A DNA stretch of 64,000 nucleotides from Datnioides undecimradiatus (GCA_008933995.1 WARS01000025.1:4695477-4759476), one strand, 5' to 3'. Counted from the stretch's first letter, positions 32,906-45,032 are shown. Made by a program: numbers and translations. Notes: generated from the sequence alone by a model not told the origin.

Positions 32906-34855
32906 ACCAGGTGGAATACAGGGAGAATTACCACCTCGCAGAGACACAGATCTGTGGCTGGTCAGCTGGTGATGAAATGATGAGCGAGAGAGCAACACAT
33001 TTCTGTCTGAACTCTGGCCAGGCCAAGGGAGGCAGAGAAACAGGCTGTGACACAATTAAGGAATCACAATCATTATATTTAAAAGTACATATGTGACGGA
33101 TAACTGGCCTGTGTGGTTTATTTCACGCTAGCACGCAAAGTGTCTCAAACTTGAATCTGCAGGTACACTTCAGGTTCAGTCTGCAGGGAGAAACTGAGAT
33201 GCTCCTGAGGTGATGGACCCCCTGCGGACAGCCAAGAGGGCTCACAGGAGAATATGCTTTCTGCTTTCAATTAAATACTGCCAAGTGGAGCTTCATGTGC
33301 AGATTTCAAGCTCTGGGCGTTGTATGCGGGCCCTTGGCAGGCTGCTCAGCTGCACCCAGCCCATGATCAAGAGGCCAAGCTCTGCCATAAAATACCACAG
33401 AAACAGGCTTGGCTAGAGCTCCCAAATCTAACTCTAGGAAGTGGAAAGCCTGCCCAAGGCTGTTAGAGTTACAGGGTTTCCTCGTTGCCAGCTTGCACAC
33501 GCATGCCATGGCTGTGGTGTTGGAGTTAATCAGATGCTGCTTTGGAGGGGGTGATGAGTCATGTGCTTTGTGGGTGTTTGAAGAGGGATGTTCTTAGGTC
33601 AAAGTAGGTCATGGGGTAAATGGCTGTGTATTTTATCTTATGGGTATTAGGAGCGGATCCCTTATGTAGCTGTATGCTCGTGGGTTGCTGATGTCAGCTC
33701 ATTAGTGGAGCTACCTTCGCAAAGTCATCAGTCCATGTAGGTGCAGCGGAGCTCGTTGGTTTTACGGGGGCTGAATGAAAGAGAGAGATATGATAATAAT
33801 GGGATGAAGTGCTAAAGTTTACCTGCAAGTTAGCAAATGCACCGAATAGATGGCTTTCATTTCAGAATGATTATAGGTGAGTGAAAGTCATAACTTCTAA
33901 CCAAACTGGCTCAAAACCATTTGAGAGTACATAAAATACATGCATGACATTGAGCCTCAGTAGCGTTGTCCTGCCCGTGCCCCTTTTTAACCATGGCAAT
34001 TTGGTGAAAAACTCTCTTCAGTGCACTGAAATATGTTTGAGGCAAAGAACGGGAGATGTAGACTCGAGATCTTGATCCATATTCGATGAGCAGCGCCTAG
34101 TTTGACAGTTTAATGTGAGTTTCGTGAGAACGATTTTCACATGCTGTTTTCTTTCTTTTTCCAACTTTGAGTAAACAACGCGCACATTTGTTTTGGTCTG
34201 GCATTTTGGTGCTTTAATGTGATATCTAGTGGCAGCAAACGGTGAACAGAACCTTCAGCTTTTTACTTTGTCTGGTGTTGCACAACATTGCAAATTCAAA
34301 TAAATCCAAACAGACATGAACTGACCTGGTTGGCGGAATAAGAGCCCTTGGGTTTTCTGCATAGAACACAGTCTGATTTATTTCTGGTCTATTTATATAC
34401 TTGTTAATTGGATTGCAATTCTGAGCGCACATACTGGGGTAACCTTTTAGCCGTGATAAGGTTAAGACAATGTTGGTCTTCTGAGCGAGGGCTTAAATAA
34501 GCACAAGTTCTCTTGCCAGGTTTGAAGTGAAGGAGGTGGGAGCTACTGAGAGAAAATCATGACACACTTTCTCAAGAGCAACAGAGAGAAGGAGTGAGAG
34601 GGAAACAGAGAGAGAGCAGGAGCGGCAGCTCTCATTCTGTAATGGAACGCTGTGGCGGGTGGCTTACCACACGTTGTACTGGTTGCCTGGAGCACCATGG
34701 CAACAGGGAGAGAGAAGGATTGAGAGGCGGAGGTTCAAGGACTTCACTTGTTCCAGCAACATTTTAATTACTTTGGGCACCAGCGTTTAGTGAAACAGAT
34801 GCATTGTGGAGCTCGAGCAACAACTGGGAGAAACCCCCAGAGATTCTAGTGCTTG
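32906..34855. other. Unique noncoding DNA
   Basis: Gene-free as far as I can see. The stretch 33160-33600 is more GC-rich and contains short frames on both strands with no domains. A short GA-rich patch lies near 34576-34620. Confidence 0.5.
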
Positions 34856-34860
34856 AGGGT

Positions 34861-35165
34861 TTTTTTTTTCTTGTTTAGCTTTTTTAAAACCTTTCTCCCC
34901 TTTTCTTGTATTTGTGAAATTACTGCAACAATTGGAAATACAGAGGGTTTACGGAAGCAGACTGATAAGGAGAGAGGGAGAGATGGGGAAAAGGAGAAGA
35001 GGTTGGAGGGAAAAAGAATACAAGAGAGACAAATGAGGAGGGAGATGAAGCAAAGTGAACACAGATAGAGATCGACAGTATGGGAGATACACGCTGTTTG
35101 AAAAAGGAGGTTGGTAAGAGATATGAGGAGAAAGGACCAAGGGAAAAAGGATTGGGGAGGATTTG
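34861..35165 (+). repeat. Poly(T) start then purine-rich tract
   Basis: T9 at 34861-34869, then from about 34960 a GA-dominated stretch. The cysteine/valine run and Leu/Ser-rich content of the long - strand frame here come from this tract and the neighbouring CA repeat. Confidence 0.75.
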
Positions 35166-35190
35166 TAGGATATAAAAGCTTCAGAATTCC

Positions 35191-35197
35191 CCTTTTA

Positions 35198-35243
<46 letters not shown>

Positions 35244-35248
35244 AAAGG
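35191..35248 (+). repeat. (AC)n microsatellite flanked by an 8-bp inverted repeat
   Basis: About 21 uninterrupted AC units (35199-35241) are bounded by CCTTTTAG (35191-35198) and its exact complement CTAAAAGG (35241-35248; the first C is shared with the repeat end). The inverted flanks would let the repeat sit in the loop of a hairpin. Confidence 0.95.
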
Positions 35249-36180
35249 AGGTAAAAAGTAATTATTTGGAGTTATGCTTTGCTTTGTCTGGCAGCTCCAG
35301 GAGAAGTGATCGCATACAGTGTCATCGCTTGCAACATGGCTAAGCGCGCATCTATATCTGCACGTGTATTTTGGTGCGTCTGTTTGCGCATGCAGGTCTA
35401 CGTGTTAGAATATAGCAACGAAAGCGCCTTTTTCTCCTGATGCCATGCCTAACACGATCAGCACTCATTAAGAGCTCTCCAGAGCCCGGGCACCTCACAG
35501 ACAGAAACCCTCTCCAAAAGACAACCCCCGAACCCAGTAAACACACACGGCTTCCTGCCTGTAAGCCTCTTCTCCAGTGTAAACAAACTGGCATCTACTT
35601 GAAGCACTGGCAAGGATATTCATATAAAATGTAATCCAAAAAAAATATATATATATCACATGGTTCTTCCTGCCCGCTTAAAAAAGTCATAAAAGCCAAT
35701 TTGTTGAAGTTTTCTTTTCTTCTCATAGTTTCATATTAGAGGAAAATGTACAGTTTAGTTTGTCATTTATACGACGTAAGTTCTCCGGTGTTCTTTCAGC
35801 ATACGGTAAATAATTTCTACCTTTGAGGAGCAATTTATCAACCACCATCATTTCTTTTTGTAGTTTTGTATCTGTATAAAATTATATTATCACTATTTTG
35901 TTAATCAGATTTCTTTCATCTTGTTAAATACTATATTAATATAATATACAGTAACTGGGGTCTAGGGGTGGATAACCCTACAACATACTGCTCCAGGGAA
36001 TATTGTTGTACCTTAATTTCCCCTATTCATTTTGTCAGATACAATACTTCATCCTGGCCACTACATCTGGCTGATGGTGGAAAAAAAAACAGGTCAGGAA
36101 AGGAGCGATTTAGCTTCGTTTCACTGGAGGGAGGTTGCGATTTTTCATTCTAATGCTAAAGTATGATCATAAGAGGTCAT
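35249..36180. other. Unique AT-rich noncoding DNA
   Basis: A short A/TA run lies at 35638-35656. The stretch 35700-35960 is AT-rich with ATTA cores. No gene is recognised. Confidence 0.5.
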
Positions 36181-36232
36181 ACGTGCACAGCTCGTGTGCA
36201 TAGCCTGATAATGTGCCACGACAAGCTAATCC

Positions 36233-36272
36233 ATTACACCTATGGACGCTGCAACTGATGCAGCGGTGTAAT
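36233..36272. repeat. Two-part inverted repeat (hairpin)
   Basis: The outer arms ATTACACC (36233-36240) and GGTGTAAT (36265-36272) are exact complements. The inner arms GCTGCA (36248-36253) and TGCAGC (36259-36264) also pair, around a 5-nt loop. Only a 7-nt bulge on the 5' side (36241-36247) breaks the stem, so 14 of 14 possible pairs form in 40 bases. ATTACACC contains an ATTA core, so the two arms may instead be a palindromic pair of protein binding sites. Confidence 0.8.
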
Positions 36273-36885
36273 CTGCTGCATGCGACGGGGCGACGGAGCA
36301 CATCGGGGGTGTACAATCGTCCTTGTCTGCGACATGTTTCTATCTTAGTGCAGGATGGGAAGTATTCAGATCCCGAGGGATACACTCAGGGATGAGAGCG
36401 GCCCGTGGCTTCCCCTTTGTTGCCCGTAATGGATTATTTCATACAAACATGCAATTGTGCTGTGTTACTGATGGATAGCAGCCATTGTTATGGTAAAGTC
36501 ACTCTATCGTCTTCCCTGGGTCCCCTATTAATCTCAGTCAAGTCAATGGCGGCATTGTGCAAAATTCCCCATTAAACCGTGCCACCTTGACGACAATGGA
36601 AGTGTCAGTGCGGCACCTTCCAGACTCTTTCCAGGAAGGGAAGAAAATGCATTGCCTTCCTAACAGATTAGGCGGATTAATGGGTGTGTTTCTAAACCTG
36701 TAGAATATAAGGGAAAGAAAAGATGGCTGCGTGTCTGTAATTGTATGAATGGGTTTTATTTGGATGGTGGATTGTGTCCAGGTGCAGGTCAAAGGTAACT
36801 AACCCCATTTCCTCAGCGAGAGTGGACCTGGCTGACCTGCTGTGTTAAACAACATCCGCCAATGACCCTGGATTGAAAGACGGTG
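36273..36885. other. Unique noncoding DNA, possibly element-like
   Basis: Preserved CpGs (near 36288-36310) and TAAT cores (near 36428, 36529 and 36677) are present. No gene is recognised. Confidence 0.45.
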
Positions 36886-37043
36886 ATGGATGGAGAAAGA
36901 GGAGAGGAAGAGACAGCCCGAGAGAGAGAAAGCGGAAAGGAAAGAGAAAGACAGACCGAGAGAGGTAGTCTACAAAACCACAGTCTGCTGTTGTCCGCTG
37001 TCACTTCACTGTGTGACTTTTTTTTTTTTTTTTTTTTTTTTTT
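36886..37043 (+). repeat. Purine-rich tract followed by T26
   Basis: GA-rich sequence at 36886-36966, about fifty mixed bases, then an uninterrupted T26 at 37018-37043. The Glu/Arg-rich and Phe-run frames across it are artefacts. Confidence 0.93.
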
Positions 37044-37257
37044 GCTCTCAGGCTCCGTCGCTCTCATTTTCCTCTTGCCTTGTCTCCCATTCTTGTTCTC
37101 ATTCTCTCCTTCCCCGTCTGTCAATTTGTGAAGGCCCCACATCATTACTGTCAAAAATCACACTGCAGTGCCAATACAAAAGCCACACGCACAATATCGC
37201 ATATACAGGCGCGCGCACTTGTACTTGCCGCCCACTCATGTGTTGAAAGAGAGTGTC

Positions 37258-37269
37258 TTTTTTTTTTTT
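37258..37269 (+). repeat. Poly(T) run, 12 nt
   Basis: An uninterrupted T12. A CG-alternating run (ggcgcgcgc) lies shortly before it, near 37209. Confidence 0.9.
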
Positions 37270-38585
37270 CTCCAACTGGGTTCTGACACTCAGCAGCGAG
37301 CTCGTCCCACTGGAATCCTGAGTGAGACAGACAACCGGTGTGAACTCAGAAGAACTGAAGTCTTTGATTTCCCTGTCAGACACTTTTAGTCCCCTGTCCC
37401 CCCAAAAAACACTGTTTGTCTCCATCTTCATCTCACCGTGGCGTTGCCTTACTGTTCGGTTGTTCATGTATCTATAAAACACACGTATAATATGAGCTTG
37501 CTGCTGTGTCAGTGCTCACACATACTGCAGATACAATCACGCGTACCTTGAGACATAGACATGCCGGATCTCTGTATGATCTCAGTGACCTTTGGCTTGG
37601 GTCATCACAAAGACGCTCGTTTAAAAGAGCACAACACAATCAGCTCAAATTTGATTGCAAAGGAGGGACAAGGGAGACCGAGAGAGAACATTCAAGATTA
37701 CTTAACTGCAGGGTTCGATGGGAAGCTAAAAACCCAAAAGCCTCTCAGAGTCAGAGAAGCAGGTGATTAAGCCCTGTCATCAAATCTCACACCTCCTTTT
37801 CAAGCCCCAGGAAGCGGCTGGAGAGCTCTGATTACCATCGATGACACTCCACCCCATCCATCTGATCCCCTGTAAGAGGCTGTTAAACCCAAATGGGCTC
37901 CCTCGTTAAAACTGGTGTCAAGTAAATAATAGATCTTTTTATCTATAGGTGGGGGGACTGGATAAACATAAAAGCAAGCTTATCAAATCCAAAAGGTGAA
38001 CAGTTAAAAGGTGCTCTAATCAGATCTGGCACTGATTCCTCTCATATACTTCTCGGCAACTGATAGATCCACTCCGGAGTGACGCAGGTGGGTGGTTTCA
38101 CCTTAAATTGGAAACACTAATGACAGTATGTGTATCACTGATCCACTGCAATAGGTCTGGGTAATTGGAGAGTAATTGGAGAGTGCTGACGTCTTACATT
38201 TTGGCTATTTAGATAAGCCCCGTGCTCCGAGAGGCACTGTGACCCAGGCCTTTCTTGTTTCACCAGTGGTCGAAGCTGGAAATTAGGTGGAGCCCAGCAG
38301 CATGCTGCATCAGATACGAGCAAATTAAAATAGAGCTTAGTTTGAATGCAACGTGGATATTAAAGGATAACTTAGTAAAGCGAAGTTGAATCATACAAGT
38401 TAGGTACAAATTAGAATGACTGACACCTCCACAGTGAAGGTGAAAGTCATTCCCTATTTCTGCTGCCAGGGCAGACGAGAACAGAAAAATGGGGCTTAGT
38501 AATGAAATTAACAGCAAAGTTAACATTGGTTCTTTGTGTAGCCTTAAATGGGCTGGTACCCCCATAGATATCCATACATACCCAT
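37270..38585. other. Unique noncoding DNA
   Basis: No gene is recognised. It contains an 11-bp tandem duplication at 38161-38182, listed separately. Confidence 0.5.
38161..38182 (+). repeat. 11-bp perfect tandem duplication
   Basis: gtaattggaga occurs twice in immediate succession. Each copy carries a TAATTG core. Confidence 0.9.
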
Positions 38586-39170
38586 ACATTTCTCATAAAG
38601 CAGTAGGGTCTTTACAAAACTGTTCATCTTGAAATCAATCGGCATTTGCTGACGACGATTTAGCGTCCGCGGCCAGCTGACAACGTTTCAGGGTTTTTGG
38701 TTGTAGCTAGCAGATATCCACGTTACACACATCTGTTCCAAGACTTCCTCTTCTGTGCGACAGTTGTGCAGAGTCCAACTAAGCTGAGAGTTAAGAGTTA
38801 GTTAAGAGTTGAATTGAGAGACAACATCATCAACCAGATTGTCTCATTCGGTTACCTCCATGTGCAAATAAATGAACAAAACGTCCGATAAAAAGCTAAA
38901 CTGTTATCACGATGATAGCGACTGGGTCCAGAGAATGCACTTCAGTCACTGCGTTTTGATTCTTTTGCTGTCCACTGCTTATCTGCATGCAACTACAGCC
39001 CCCTCAAACATGATTGGTCAAAATTACTTAGATTACAAATGGAAATCTGAACCCTTACATTTCCAAAATCTTGCCCCACTGCATTCATATGCAGCTATCC
39101 TTGTGCAGAGATTATCAAACTGGTAAACCAATATTTGGAATACAAAAGGGAAAAACATGGATTATGTTTC
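38586..39170. repeat. Possible degenerate interspersed repeat
   Basis: The wording of this stretch (for example ctgattgg-like and acaaatggaaatctgaacc near 39035, and caaccagattgtctcattcgg near 38831) is reminiscent of dispersed repeats I have seen in fish genomes. I find no second copy in this window and no terminal repeats or transposase, so the call is weak. Confidence 0.2.
38789..38810 (+). repeat. 11-bp perfect tandem duplication
   Basis: agttaagagtt occurs twice in succession. Confidence 0.9.
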
Positions 39171-39306
39171 ATTTGTCCAAATAGGAATTGCCACTTCCTG
39201 TCTGCCACAGGCTTTGGCAGAAATGTTACATCAGGTTAAGAGGGAAGCTTATGTGGTTATTAATCATGCCTGCAGTTCTTTGGGATGAAACCATTTTCAT
39301 GTTTGT

Positions 39307-39323
39307 AAAAAAAAAAAAAAAAA
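39307..39323 (+). repeat. Poly(A) run, 17 nt
   Basis: An uninterrupted A17, followed by more A-rich sequence to about 39357. Confidence 0.93.
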
Positions 39324-39359
39324 CCCCAAAAGACAAAAAAACCAAAACAAAAAACATTC

Positions 39360-40080
39360 AACAATCTTCTCTGCAGCATACAACATGAAACTTCACTCTA
39401 CGCGCTGACACTACGCGCGGCAACGTTGCAGGGATTTCCTAGCAGATGGACGCTCCAGCGTGGAGAATTATGCACACAGCCACACTAATATTATGCTGTG
39501 TTTGAGGCTGATAAAGCAGCTTCATTAAATATTGTCAAGTAGCTGTCAATTGTGCACACATACACATAGCAAAGTCAGTTTTGCACCACTGCAGAGGATG
39601 ACGACATTCAGAGACACCCGCTGCAGCGATGTGCGGCCCCCAGGGCTCCAGCTCTAAGTGTCTCAGGCATCTACACACACAACCCATAACTCTACCTTGC
39701 TGATAGCAGGCCTGGGGATTGTCTCTACTACCAGGGTTAACACCCCCCACCCCTCTTCTGCCTTTCCTTTTCCCCCCACCCGCCACTTCCACCTCCAATA
39801 CCTTGTCCCACCGGAGTCGTAAATCGCTCCAGTAGCGTCCGCCAAGAGCAATGAAGCTGACACGTGAGGACTTACACACACATGCATACAGATGCACTTG
39901 TTCACACACATTCGAACATGCTAACATGTATCTGAGTGCATACATGCAGCACCCCAAAGTAGAATAAACAAATGCCAAGAACGCCCGATGAATCCCCACT
40001 AGTCAAGCAAGAGATTAGATTTGTTGGAGCTAATATTATTGGGGGATTTGCTAATGTACAAGCAGAGCTAGTTATTAGTG
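39360..40080. other. Unique noncoding DNA
   Basis: The stretch 39960-40090 is complex, has TAAT/ATTA words and an open 60-codon + strand frame (from 39972) without a known domain. It may be a conserved element. The 154-codon - strand frame at 39535-39999 has no recognisable domain. Confidence 0.45.
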
Positions 40081-40345
40081 CTTTAAAAGAAAAGCTTGTA
40101 GAGATGGGGTCGAGAGGTGGGAATGGAAGGTGGGGGCTGAGACAGACACACTGACAAATGAAGAAAGTGAGGGAGAAGCTCATTAAGCTACTGCGGTTGA
40201 GGGAATAGCAAATAAAAAGCAAAAAGGGTGATCACAGGAGAGCGAGGAAAGAAAGGGAAAAATAGATGAGAGCGGAGACTGAGGAAGAAAAGGAGATAAG
40301 CGAGGGAGGATGAGAATAGGGGAGGAAGGGAATTGGGGGATGTTT
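40081..40345 (+). repeat. Purine-rich tract
   Basis: A long G/A-dominated stretch with few pyrimidines after 40225. Confidence 0.75.
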
Positions 40346-41160
40346 TGAAATGTGGAGAGAGAGTTACAGTACAGTTATTGCAATCCTATCCTTTCACATA
40401 AAACTGTCTTGATGTCAGAATACCACAGAGTGCAAAATATGAAATTTCACCCGTTCATGCTCATTTGGATGAGGCATCTGGATGTTGGTTGTTTTTATTC
40501 TGTCAAGCTTCATTCACAGCAGCAGCAGTCGTTTCTCTCCCTTCCTTTACCGCTCCTGTCTGTGCTACTACGAGTCTCACAGGGTGCCTGACATTCAGCT
40601 GTGGAGTCACTTTAGTGTCGGACTAGGGGAAAACAGCCGTATCCTATAACAGATACAGTATTACTTTGCGCATCACTCTTGCTTCAGCGCCAATGAATTG
40701 AAAATAAACCACTCTGCTGAGTTGCATGCAGCTCGTCATCTATTTGCTGGCAGGCAGAGTGGCTTTTTACCACCAAGGTGAAGATCCTTTAATGCAAACT
40801 GAGATTAGGTACGGGTAAATATGTTAGACTCAGAGGCAGAGGTGCTATTCAGTTACAATCTTGGAAAGTCATTTAAACAGAGGTTTGGGGGGGGGGTGTT
40901 AGAACCTGCGATGGTCTCTTTGGGAAAGACATCACAATGACAGCTGTGCTCATTTTCGTTGGGTGTTACTATAAACCGTGAATCTGAATGTTTTGCATAC
41001 TGACCCCAGTAATGGAAGCTACAGGCCTTAACCAAGGACAGAAATGTTTCTCGGCACATCGCGTTCTTAATCATCCCACTGCTCATTGCCCTGAGAGACT
41101 TATGACTTTCCCCTTTCCAAAATGTCTGACAGTAGTCCATTAACAATTAAGAAATACGGT
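40346..41160. other. Unique noncoding DNA
   Basis: It includes a (CAG)4 near 40519 and G10 at 40887-40896. No gene is recognised. Confidence 0.5.
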
Positions 41161-41790
41161 TCACGGCACTTTCAATGGCAGAGAAAAGACAAACCTCATC
41201 ATGTACTATAGGTGTTGAACGAGCAGATTTAACCTTATATTTATGTTACCATTAATCCATGCCATCACACCAGTTTTATCCTTTTATTACGGAGCATGGT
41301 GGACTTTAAAAGTGCATTTGTAAGCCAGTCTATCAATGCTATTAATTCATTTTTGTCATAAAGTAATAGTTTGCCATTGGCTTACTCATTACACTGCAAC
41401 TACAATTAGCCAGAATACATAATAGCACACTTTAAGTCTACAATGGCTTATATGTTCTTTAATTGGCCAATGAGACAGCCAGAATATATATCTGCAGGTA
41501 AATGAAATTAAATAAGTACATTTTTAACAACCCGAATCCCCATAAAACTCAGTTGAGAATGAAATCTGTCTTGAAATATTGCTCATGGAAGTGTCAGCCG
41601 CGTCCTTTCCTGTCCAATATGTTTATTGGTGATACCTGACTGCCTTCGGCACCTTTATAATTCATTATGGCATGATTAAGCTTGCCAGAAAATATTAAAG
41701 TCTCAATTACTTTATTAGCCTTCCCTGAAGAATAAAAAAAGATTTCAATGTAATGTCGCCAAACTGTGCACGTACTGCAGTCTGACCTGA
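41161..41790. promoter_or_regulatory. Candidate conserved noncoding element
   Basis: AT-rich, complex and repeat-free sequence with very frequent homeodomain-type cores: tgccattaatcc near 41248, tgctattaattc near 41337, tacaattagcc near 41401, and ttcattatggcatgattaag near 41661. No open frame of interest. Conservation is untested. Confidence 0.35.
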
Positions 41791-42955
41791 TTATGCTTGG
41801 ACCAATGAGTTATTTGTTGTTTTTACGGTTTCATAGTTTTTAGATATGGCCCTACGTGATGATTCCCAGACAAGTTTAAGATAATCTGTCGAATTCATCT
41901 CCAATATATGCCCCATAGGAGAGACTGGTAAACAAGATTGTACCCTGATATTCATTTGTACAAAAACATGTTGAGGATACAGAGTTCTTACAGATGGATC
42001 AGGAATGACGTGTGATGCAGGAGGGGGTTATGACATCAGGCTTTTCACCCTCTCCCAAGGTATGAACACTGTCACCTTTATATATTTGAACAGTGTCTAA
42101 AAAACACAAGGAGTCTAAGATTCAGATGATCACAAACTTCTTCTATCAGGCTAAAGAATCAGGTAAACAGACTCTGATGTAAATCCAAGTCTGCGCCTAT
42201 TCCCCAAAAAATATTACAGCAGCAGCCTTGAACACCAGCCTTGAAGCCATCTTCACACAAAAGTCATCCTCGCTTGTCTTGGTCAGCTCACATTAACGGC
42301 ACAATGACCAACAAAGACTGTACTTCTGCAAGTAAGTCCATTCAATAAAAATAGTATTATTCCTCCTCAATCAAAGTGCATCAAAGTGCAGTCACACTTG
42401 GTTCGTTCATACAGTCATGGGACCAAAAAAAAAAGAGCAGCTATGCTGGAGGACAAACAACAAACAAACAATGCCATCAATTATCAAGTGTTCTTTTACA
42501 ATTGGAGTGTTGGCATTGGCATTTTGTTTATGCATGGTTAGAAAGAAATACTGCACAAAGGCTTTTTTGTTCCTATAGTTTGCGCAGGTCTGCTTGTTAT
42601 GCACGGGGGTTACAAGCTGCCCGTGAGTCCTCAAAGTACAAAGCCCTCATGCAGCCACACAAATTCAAATATTAACATGCTGTGAATGCCTGCCAAGGAC
42701 CACAGATAGACAACACCGAGGGAGGATAAACCCTGTTAACCCATGTTTATTCACTAATGTATTCTTTGATTCCCCTACATGACTCAACTCTAATTTCCAT
42801 TTCCTGTGCAACAACAGTTTCTCTCCAACGCAGTGCACTTTATAAAGATGTCGCCGCGAGAGAGAATTTGCAGCTCCCCGAGACATCCGTTATAGAAAAC
42901 AATATCCGAAGCCGCAGTGGCCATTGATCCACAATGACAATGTTATTTAGTAAAC
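41791..42955. other. Unique noncoding DNA
   Basis: A 10-bp tandem duplication (atcaaagtgc) lies at 42370-42389 and A10 near 42425. A splice-like bracket at 42287-42331 is discussed under rejected items. No gene is recognised. Confidence 0.5.
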
Positions 42956-43150
42956 AGCTGGAGTTTGAATCTGTCACATCTCACAGAGCACAGACGATCG
43001 TTAACACATGATATTACGCGGGATCGAGTTGTGCTGCCTGCTGACGAGGCGAACTGACGATCTCCGTGAACTAATACGACGGTAGCCATTAATGCTAAAA
43101 ATCAGAAGGTCTGTGTTATCAAACGCAACGGTATTTTTCTGAAATGCCAC
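42956..43150. promoter_or_regulatory. Candidate conserved noncoding element
   Basis: Complex sequence with preserved CpGs (near 42999, 43018, 43023, 43046 and 43079) and words such as gatcgttaacac, gtgaactaatacgacgg and gccattaatgc. No repeat or open frame. Conservation is untested. Confidence 0.3.
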
Positions 43151-43471
43151 ATACTGGAAGCAATGGATGGGTGTAAAGCCCTAACTGCCTGTAAGATTTA
43201 CTTGGTCATGGTTGGGATGGCGTATAAAAAGAGTCTTAAAAAGAGCGAGTTCAGGGAAAGTGTCAGGATCCCATTTTAGATTATTCAACTGAATCCACAG
43301 TCCCCTCCCTTTCTGCTTTATTCCTCCACTCTCACCGTTCTCCCTTTCCATTATGCAAACTCAGTCTTTGATCTCAAACAGTGAAAGGTGGCTTTATCTT
43401 AGAACAACAGAGAGACAGACGATCAGAGACTTAGTAGACCTCAGAGAAATCCGGATGAGAATAGAAAGATT

Positions 43472-43511
43472 GGGGTGGGGGCTGAGGGTGTGGGGGGGTG
43501 GGGGGGGGGGG
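43472..43511 (+). repeat. G-rich tract with G-quadruplex potential
   Basis: Runs of 4, 5, 3, 7 and 12 G lie at 43472-43475, 43477-43481, 43486-43488, 43492-43498 and 43500-43511, separated by loops of one to four bases. This satisfies the usual four-tract quadruplex pattern several times over on the + strand. Confidence 0.9.
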
Positions 43512-44512
43512 TGCAGTAGATACAGTAACAAAAAAAAATTAGTCAGCTCTTGAAGGAGGGAAGAAACGCAGGATGGTATATAACAAGCTCACACTTTTAC
43601 TGAGCATTTCCACCAAGAATAGCACGTATCTAGTATCACGTACATGTATCTGAAGAAAACCAGAACAATGAATTCACAGCAAACACTGCAATAAAATCCC
43701 TAATCTAAATGTTGACTTAGAACCTTATTACGTTAAAGAGAAAAGCTTGATCGTGCATCACCTGGAGCGTGGCAAGTTTGTGAGTTCAGTATGCTTGAAA
43801 GAAATCAAACAGTACATCACAGTGGGAGGACAACTTCATAACCCTAGAGTCAAAACTATTCCGAGTGGCAGCACTCATGCTGTCGCTAGAGTCAAAAAGC
43901 CTGTCATCAGAGCCTCCTCCTGGCTGTATCACGCTGCCTACCTGCTCTTTTTTCTAAAGGTCTTTGTATTATGGAGGCCTCTGTAGCCTTGATGTGATGA
44001 ATCATACAAATGGGCATAGAAGCACACACGTTTGGGCAGTGTTTCAAAGGACTTTGAGTTGAAAACGTGAGAGAAGCAGTGAAGAATAGGAAAAAAAAAG
44101 AGTTAACTTTGTGAATTGGTGCTGCGCAGGAAACATTCAGCGTATGAGGCTTTTTTTTTTTTAAATGAAAGCAGCTGCCGGCCGTGACAGAGGACCACAA
44201 AAGCAAAGCTGCCGTTCACAAAGAAACAAAATAATGAGCTGAAAGACAGTAAAGTTCTCCACGGAGACGAGGCGAACTGTGATAATTCTCTACGGGTTTG
44301 TCAATACCAGCGACCACTTCCATCCTTTCCTCCTCGCTCATTAATAGATAATATTGATTGGAGCACTTTCACACAGGGGCCTTTCAGCACGGAAGCACAG
44401 TCGCTTTCGGCTTCATCACCAAACTGCCTGAAAATGTCCCCAGAGTCTCAAAGCCTGAGTTTAAAGCATGGCTCTCTGCTGACCTCTGCTAATCACATCA
44501 TCTGTGTATGCA

Positions 44513-44520
44513 TTTGCATT
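44513..44520 (-). promoter_or_regulatory. POU octamer (ATTTGCAT on +)
   Basis: An exact octamer in an AT-rich, TAAT-containing stretch. Confidence 0.35.
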
Positions 44521-45032
44521 TCTTCTTCATTACTGCATCTTATCTTTTATTTCCCGATTTTCACTCAATCTTTCACCGTCGGTATACGCAGTCATATCTC
44601 AATATTAATAGTGTCATTGCTTAAGCATCAAAGGCTGCTAGCATTAATGTAATTAAAACATAATTGAATTGAATCTGACTGAAATTGAATTGAACTGACA
44701 CGCTGAGAGAGACTTACAGAGACGAAGAAAAGAGATAGAGAAACTAAAGGCAAAGGGTTTTTCAAAGCAGAGGACAGCGAGATTGCCCTTGCAGTAGGAC
44801 CACCTTATCAATTTGATTAGAGTGTGAAAGGACACTTAAGATCTCAATTGCGAGCACATTAGTAGTCTACTCAGCCCCCTGCCTTAGAATCCAGTGGCTA
44901 ATGTTTGGGGTAGTGGGGGAGTTTAAAAAGATTATTTGATTTCACTTAGATATGCCCCTGCATGTGAAATCAAATAGCGATTAGATAATGTGTGTGCTAA
45001 ATATGAAAGGGCCTGCTTCATCTGAAACATTG

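Noticed and set aside
42287..42331. 45-bp segment between tcgcttgtcttggtcag and GTAAGT, similar to the candidate at 915
   Set aside because: Two of three frames are closed and the remaining peptide is unremarkable. It shows how often such brackets arise by chance.
43043..44279. 14-base word gacgaggcgaactg repeated at 43043 and 44266
   Set aside because: Several 14-mers are expected to occur twice in 64 kb by chance, and the flanks do not align.
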